64,000 bases of DNA from Holothuria scabra (Eukaryota > Echinodermata > Holothuroidea > Aspidochirotida > Holothuriidae). Within the stretch, counting starts at the first letter, position 1; each line of letters begins with the position of its first letter. The notes beneath the pieces were generated by a model. That model was not told where the DNA came from and made no database searches. It was given only the letters and a program-made list of their open reading frames with translations. Where the stretch lies: the NCBI GenBank assembly GCA_037179385.1, contig CM074188.1:17253318-17317317 (forward strand), written 5' to 3'. Positions 60,552 through 64,000 of this stretch are shown piece by piece. Both the position numbers and the translations under genes were made by a program.

Positions 60552-61340
60552 AGAGTAATTGTCTATCAAATGAAATTTGACTTTGTCATTAAAAGTTGCA
60601 TCTAAGATCTAGAAAGTTTAATATCATTTGGGGAAGATCACTCCAGATTTTGTAACAATAATTATTCAACAGTAGTTTCCCATGTTAGGCCTGGTAACTG
60701 AAAAGAGTGCACTATTTCTCGTGGGGTATGGAAAATGTAAGGACCTTCAGGGGTTAACATTGTTACAGAATACCTAGGGCAGTCTACTATAAACATATTT
60801 GAAGACAAATGTACCCTAAGAGTGTGAATGTCACTAACCTTGAGAATCCTAAGATTACTATACAGCTTGTTTGTAGGGTATTGTCATTGTGAAAAAGAAA
60901 TGGTGTTAAGAATTCTGTTCTGTAAGACTTGAAGGGGTCTCAAAATGGAGGCACCAGCTACTCCAAAGATTTCTATTCCATGAGATTATTTTGAGTTTAA
61001 CTAGAAAATAATAGAGTTGGATAGCAACTGAGAGGGGAAGCGAGGGCCTAAGGCGATAGAAAGGGCCGTTGTATTTAACAAGGCTATTGCACAGGTCATC
61101 AGTATGATTTTTGGACAAGAGCTTACTGTCAATCAGTAAACCTAAGTATCTAGCACAGGCAGTCATGCAAATTTAAGTGTCGTTCAGTGTGAAATAATCA
61201 GGACAGGAATGGGCACTGCATTCATTAGAAGAAAGATCGAAAATTTAGTTTTGCCTTAGGTGGAAAGTAAGTTTGTTGGAGTCAAACCAACTTTTGAGCT
61301 GACTTAAAACTGCTTGAGCCTTACAGACGAGCTTAAAATG
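60552..61340 (-). mobile_element. Decayed CR1-like LINE fragment
   Basis: Read on the - strand, pieces of a reverse-transcriptase C-terminal region appear. LKSWFDSNKLTFHLRQ comes first, then ARYLGLLIDSKL, KYNGPFYRLRPSLPLSVAIQ, LRILKVSDIHTLR and a TPRE..HS..LPGL-like segment. Several stops and frame changes break it. The catalytic core is absent. Confidence 0.7.
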
Positions 61341-62076
61341 CAGTCTTTATCATCAAGGATACAGTGGGACTATAATGCTTCAAGGGTAGGCTACTTATTC
61401 CTAGGCCTTTTTCTCAAAATCTCTAATGTTACAATGTTGTGAGAGGTGAAGGTTGACATTGTACTGTAGTAACTGATATTATTTTTAAAAAACAACAATG
61501 TACAGTCACAACGGCTCACAGCTTGAAACCATTGGTGCTATAGATTGCAACTTTGGGCACCAGATCAAAACAATTCCGATCCTGCCCTGCACAGCACTAT
61601 TATTTTTGATTCATTCAGAGGCATTTGATATTCTTTTTCACATCAAAGTGAAATCACAAATCATATTCATTCTTAGCTTCAAAGCCAGAAATTTATTTCA
61701 TCTACATACAGTCTTGCCTTGATGTATATAATGGCCTACATTGACATGTTTAATTTACCTGCCTATTAAAACTCTGTCCACACCTTTTCGCTTCAGTGAA
61801 CAAAGGTCAACAAAATACAGGCAATAAGTAGCCCTCACTGCTTGCCTTTCACACCTTGCACCTGGCACATCTGGCCAGTATTATTTCACCTTTGTTTACA
61901 TCTTCTATCAGATGTCTCTTATCAAGCCTCTGGTTTTTTTAGCATACTTGAATGAGTTAAGCAGGAAGTTGGGTAAAATTTGCTTACCCCACAAAAAATT
62001 GCTGTTGGTGGGGACATGGGTGAAATATTCAATAGGGTAAGAAATTTCTCATTGAGCTTCCTTTTCCTTTTTACAG

Positions 62077-62117
62077 TATGATGAACAAATGGCAGCAAGG
62101 GAGGCTACTGTTAAAAA
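62077..62117 (+). CDS. Exon 2 of the putative ciliary protein gene
   Basis: A 41-bp exon after TTTTTACAG, encoding YDEQMAAREATVK plus two bases, ending at a GTGAGT donor. It enters in phase 0, matching exon 1, and its two spare bases are completed by the first base of exon 3. Both joins keep the frame open. See exon 1 for the product. Confidence 0.68.
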
Positions 62118-62665
62118 GTGAGTATTCACCTATTTCATACACTTCTGAAAATAGGTTGCTACTGAGATAAAACCAATTGCTTTACATTGTTTCAAATGCT
62201 TTATCCTTCTAACACTAATTTTCAGGTTTTAAATTTTGTTTCCTACAGTACAGTATGTTAAGTTTTATGTCTCGGGAAGTGTAAGTGTAAAACGTACAAA
62301 ATTGTAGGTACAGCTGTAGTACTTTGTGTCTTTTGTGATGTCTTTTGTGATCTATAATGTAATATGAGGTCACTGTCACATGCATCTAGAACCCTTACCC
62401 AAACGTGATATCTGGCTTATATCTCGAAATATCTGGCTCTTATAAAGTTTTATATGGCCATATCAAGGTAGATAACTTATCAAAATACCATGCCAGATGT
62501 ACATATAAAGTTTTATATGGCAATACACAATTGAAGTTTTTCGGGCCAAATTAATACAGTTAATTTGTGTACCTGTCCTACACAAAGACCTTCTTTGGAA
62601 GCTTAATAAGTATCAGCAAACCAAGCACATTACAACACAAACAAAAAATTACATTATACTGGCTA

Positions 62666-62866
62666 ATCCTCTTGGCCTTTTGGTTAAGATCATGTGCAGT
62701 ATCTGTTCTTTTCACCCAGTCTAGAATGGGGCCATACATGACAGACCAATGGTGTAAACAGTTTGAATGCTGTGAGGTTGGACAAGTGTTGTCCTTCAGT
62801 GAACATAACTTCTTTGGGGAGCAGTTTGGTTTGTCCAAACTGCTCTTTGCCAGAGTGGCATACATG
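62666..62866 (+). mobile_element. U2-snRNA-headed SINE, copy 2
   Basis: The head (62666-62714) reads ATCCTCTTGGCCTTTTGG and then AGTATCTGTTCTT, closer to U2 snRNA than copy 1. The body matches copy 1: AGTCTAGA.TGG.GCCA, CAGACCAA, TGTGAGGTTGG.CAAGTGTT and GCCAGAGTGG/GGCAGAGGGT. Near its end GCAGTTTGG and CCAAACTGC form a perfect 9-bp stem (62821-62843). The branch-point word GTAGTA reads GCAGTA. Target duplications are not clear. It lies in intron 2 in the sense orientation. Confidence 0.72.
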
Positions 62867-63305
62867 TGAATTTGCCATGGATGCACAATATCTGTCCCAT
62901 ATAAAATCTGAGCTGTGACAAATTTTATAGGGGCCATATTCCTTCATGTTTTATCAAGTAACATCTGCCCAACTTGTGTTAAGGCCAGATACAAATTCTA
63001 TATCTGGACGAGATATAAATTTCCATGTATGGCCCATGTATGGATTTTGAGTAAGGGAGCACATGATAGCAATCTCTGCCTTTCACATGCATAAAAACAT
63101 ACAAAACATAACCAGTGAAACTAGTTTCTTGTAACTGTCAACCAACCAGTGGCAGCTGGGGGATGCACTCGTGTCCTCAGATTTTTTCTTGCCTCCCCAC
63201 CAGTTAGGTCTAAACTCCACCAGCAGAAGTGTGTGCACTTGGCATTCTGTTTGACTCTGAATGAAAATTTTTGCCCCCAAATATTTTCCTTTTCCCCTAG
63301 CATGA

Positions 63306-63319
63306 CCCCCCCCCCCCCC
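63306..63319 (+). repeat. 14-bp C tract
   Basis: Uninterrupted C run near the right end of a possible hAT-like repeat in intron 2. Confidence 0.95.
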
Positions 63320-63495
63320 AATTTCAACATTCTGGTGCCACCACTTTATGCAACATTTGTTTCATGTGTTGTCATTCCATAAGTCAAGATTCAGCTCTGT
63401 CTTTTAGCTCTTATTACCAGCCTCAAAGGACAGTACTATGAATGTCACTGATGTACAGAATTAATACTAATCATGCTGACTTTGTTTACTTCCAG

Positions 63496-63625
63496 TGAAA
63501 TGGCAATGAATAAGAAAGCTGACTGGGTGGAAAATTTGGAAGCTGCCAGTGAGAGTCAGAGAATGAAAGAAGAGAGACGGTTGATGGCTGAGGAAGCAAA
63601 ACTTGCCGGAGTGGCCTTAGTTGAG
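63496..63625 (+). CDS. Exon 3 of the putative ciliary protein gene
   Basis: A 130-bp exon after CTTCCAG, continuing the frame of exon 2 (split codon AA|T, Asn). It encodes EMAMNKKADWVENLEAASES, then QRMKEERRLMAEEAKLAGVA, then LVE, and ends at a GTATGG donor in phase 0. It is highly charged and predicted helical, with a Trp near its start. At least one more exon must follow outside the window, since no stop is reached. Confidence 0.7.
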
Positions 63626-64000
63626 GTATGGTAATTAACAAATTAACTTAAATGACAGGATTTGCTAAATTAAAACCACTTGTTTCGAGCTCAATGGCAA
63701 ATTCAAAGGACCCACAAGTGGTGCTAGAAGTATTGTAGGTTGAACATTTTTAATCCCTTGGTTAATAGACAAATTATTCATGGCTTCAACATGTAACATC
63801 CTGGAATTTGTGGCTTTAACATGTTCATTATCGAGATCTGTACCCCATGCAAAGCATATTTATAGCTCAGTGTTATGATGTTGTCAAAGAAAGATGCACA
63901 TCCATTCAAGATGATAACTTTCTGCATATGCCTTTATTAAAGCGAGATTTAACATCGGCCAACTGTTTAGTCAAAAAGGAGTTGTTCCCCAAGAAATCTG
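63626..64000 (+). other. Start of intron 3
   Basis: Begins GTATGG. No further coding exon is evident before the window ends. Confidence 0.55.

Larger units (their letters stand above)
58119..62076 (+). other. Intron 1 (3,958 bp), transposon-filled
   Basis: Bounded by GTAAGT and TTTTACAG, phase 0. It holds a SINE tail fragment (59392-59485), a TTAA-flanked MITE (60249-60545) and a decayed LINE on the opposite strand (60552-61340). The rest shows nothing recognisable. Confidence 0.65.
62118..63495 (+). other. Intron 2 (1,378 bp)
   Basis: Bounded by GTGAGT and CTTCCAG. It holds the second U2-headed SINE (62666-62866) and a direct repeat TATAAAGTTTTATATGGC at 62441-62458 and 62504-62521. A possible hAT-like repeat lies at about 63147-63347 (CAGTGGCAGCTGGGGG at the left, GGTGCCACCACTT at the right), with a 14-bp C tract at 63306-63319. 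Confidence 0.6.

Noticed and set aside
1..64000. CRISPR array, operons or prokaryotic genes
   Set aside because: No regularly spaced identical repeats and no dense long frames; the window is clearly eukaryotic.

Overview
This is eukaryotic (animal) DNA. It is AT-rich and gene-poor, with GT-AG introns, tRNA- and snRNA-derived SINEs, decayed non-LTR retrotransposons and many short terminal-inverted-repeat (TIR) elements. The mix, together with what looks like a ciliary gene behind an RFX X-box, fits a marine invertebrate deuterostome such as an echinoderm. That placement is inference; nothing here fixes the species.

The only gene I can support well is at the right end, on the + strand. An X-box-like RFX site (57954-57966) lies 74 bp upstream of an ATG. 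Three phase-compatible coding exons follow (58041-58118, 62077-62117, 63496-63625), encoding the first 83 residues of a small, charged, helical protein that continues beyond the window. A CFAP141 (C1orf189)-like ciliary protein is the best guess. Weaker exon candidates lie at 1646-1711 plus 6161-6324 (mutually phase-compatible) and at 31618-31706 (a possible terminal exon with a downstream AATAAA).

The rest is mostly a mobile-element landscape that can be read from its boundaries. Left part (1-12 kb): a PIF/Harbinger-like element (3266-3691), one copy of a dispersed repeat (4214-4530), a hAT-like MITE (4973-5140), a tRNA-derived SINE with a perfect 14-bp target-site duplication (7335-7579), a TA-flanked element (8637-9202) and a hAT-like MITE with a perfect 8-bp duplication (11551-11729). 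From 12 to 20 kb I see no confident feature. From 20 to 34 kb four same-orientation copies of one ~255-bp MITE cluster together, with a long palindromic MITE (24827-24997), a second SINE copy and a second copy of the 4973 element.

Between 42 and 49 kb a 36-bp micro-palindrome with 7-bp duplications is followed by a 2.8-kb hAT-like composite (43594-46386). The composite carries a ~182-bp tandem repeat, itself interrupted by a TTAA-flanked 361-bp MITE. An element with arrays of TTGGGTAA-like words (47756-48589) and a second copy of the TTAA MITE come next. From 52 to 58 kb there is a U2-snRNA-headed SINE with its own duplication, a 29-bp micro-palindrome with a 7-bp duplication, an RTE-like LINE 3' fragment flanked by a 111-bp direct repeat, and a second dead LINE ending about 20 bp before the X-box. 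The introns of the right-end gene hold another LINE, a TTAA MITE, a SINE fragment and the second U2-headed SINE.

The observations most likely to be new are the U2-headed SINE family and the ultra-short palindromic elements with 7-bp duplications. Next come the 111-bp duplication around the LINE fragment and the nested insertion whose empty site can be read directly.
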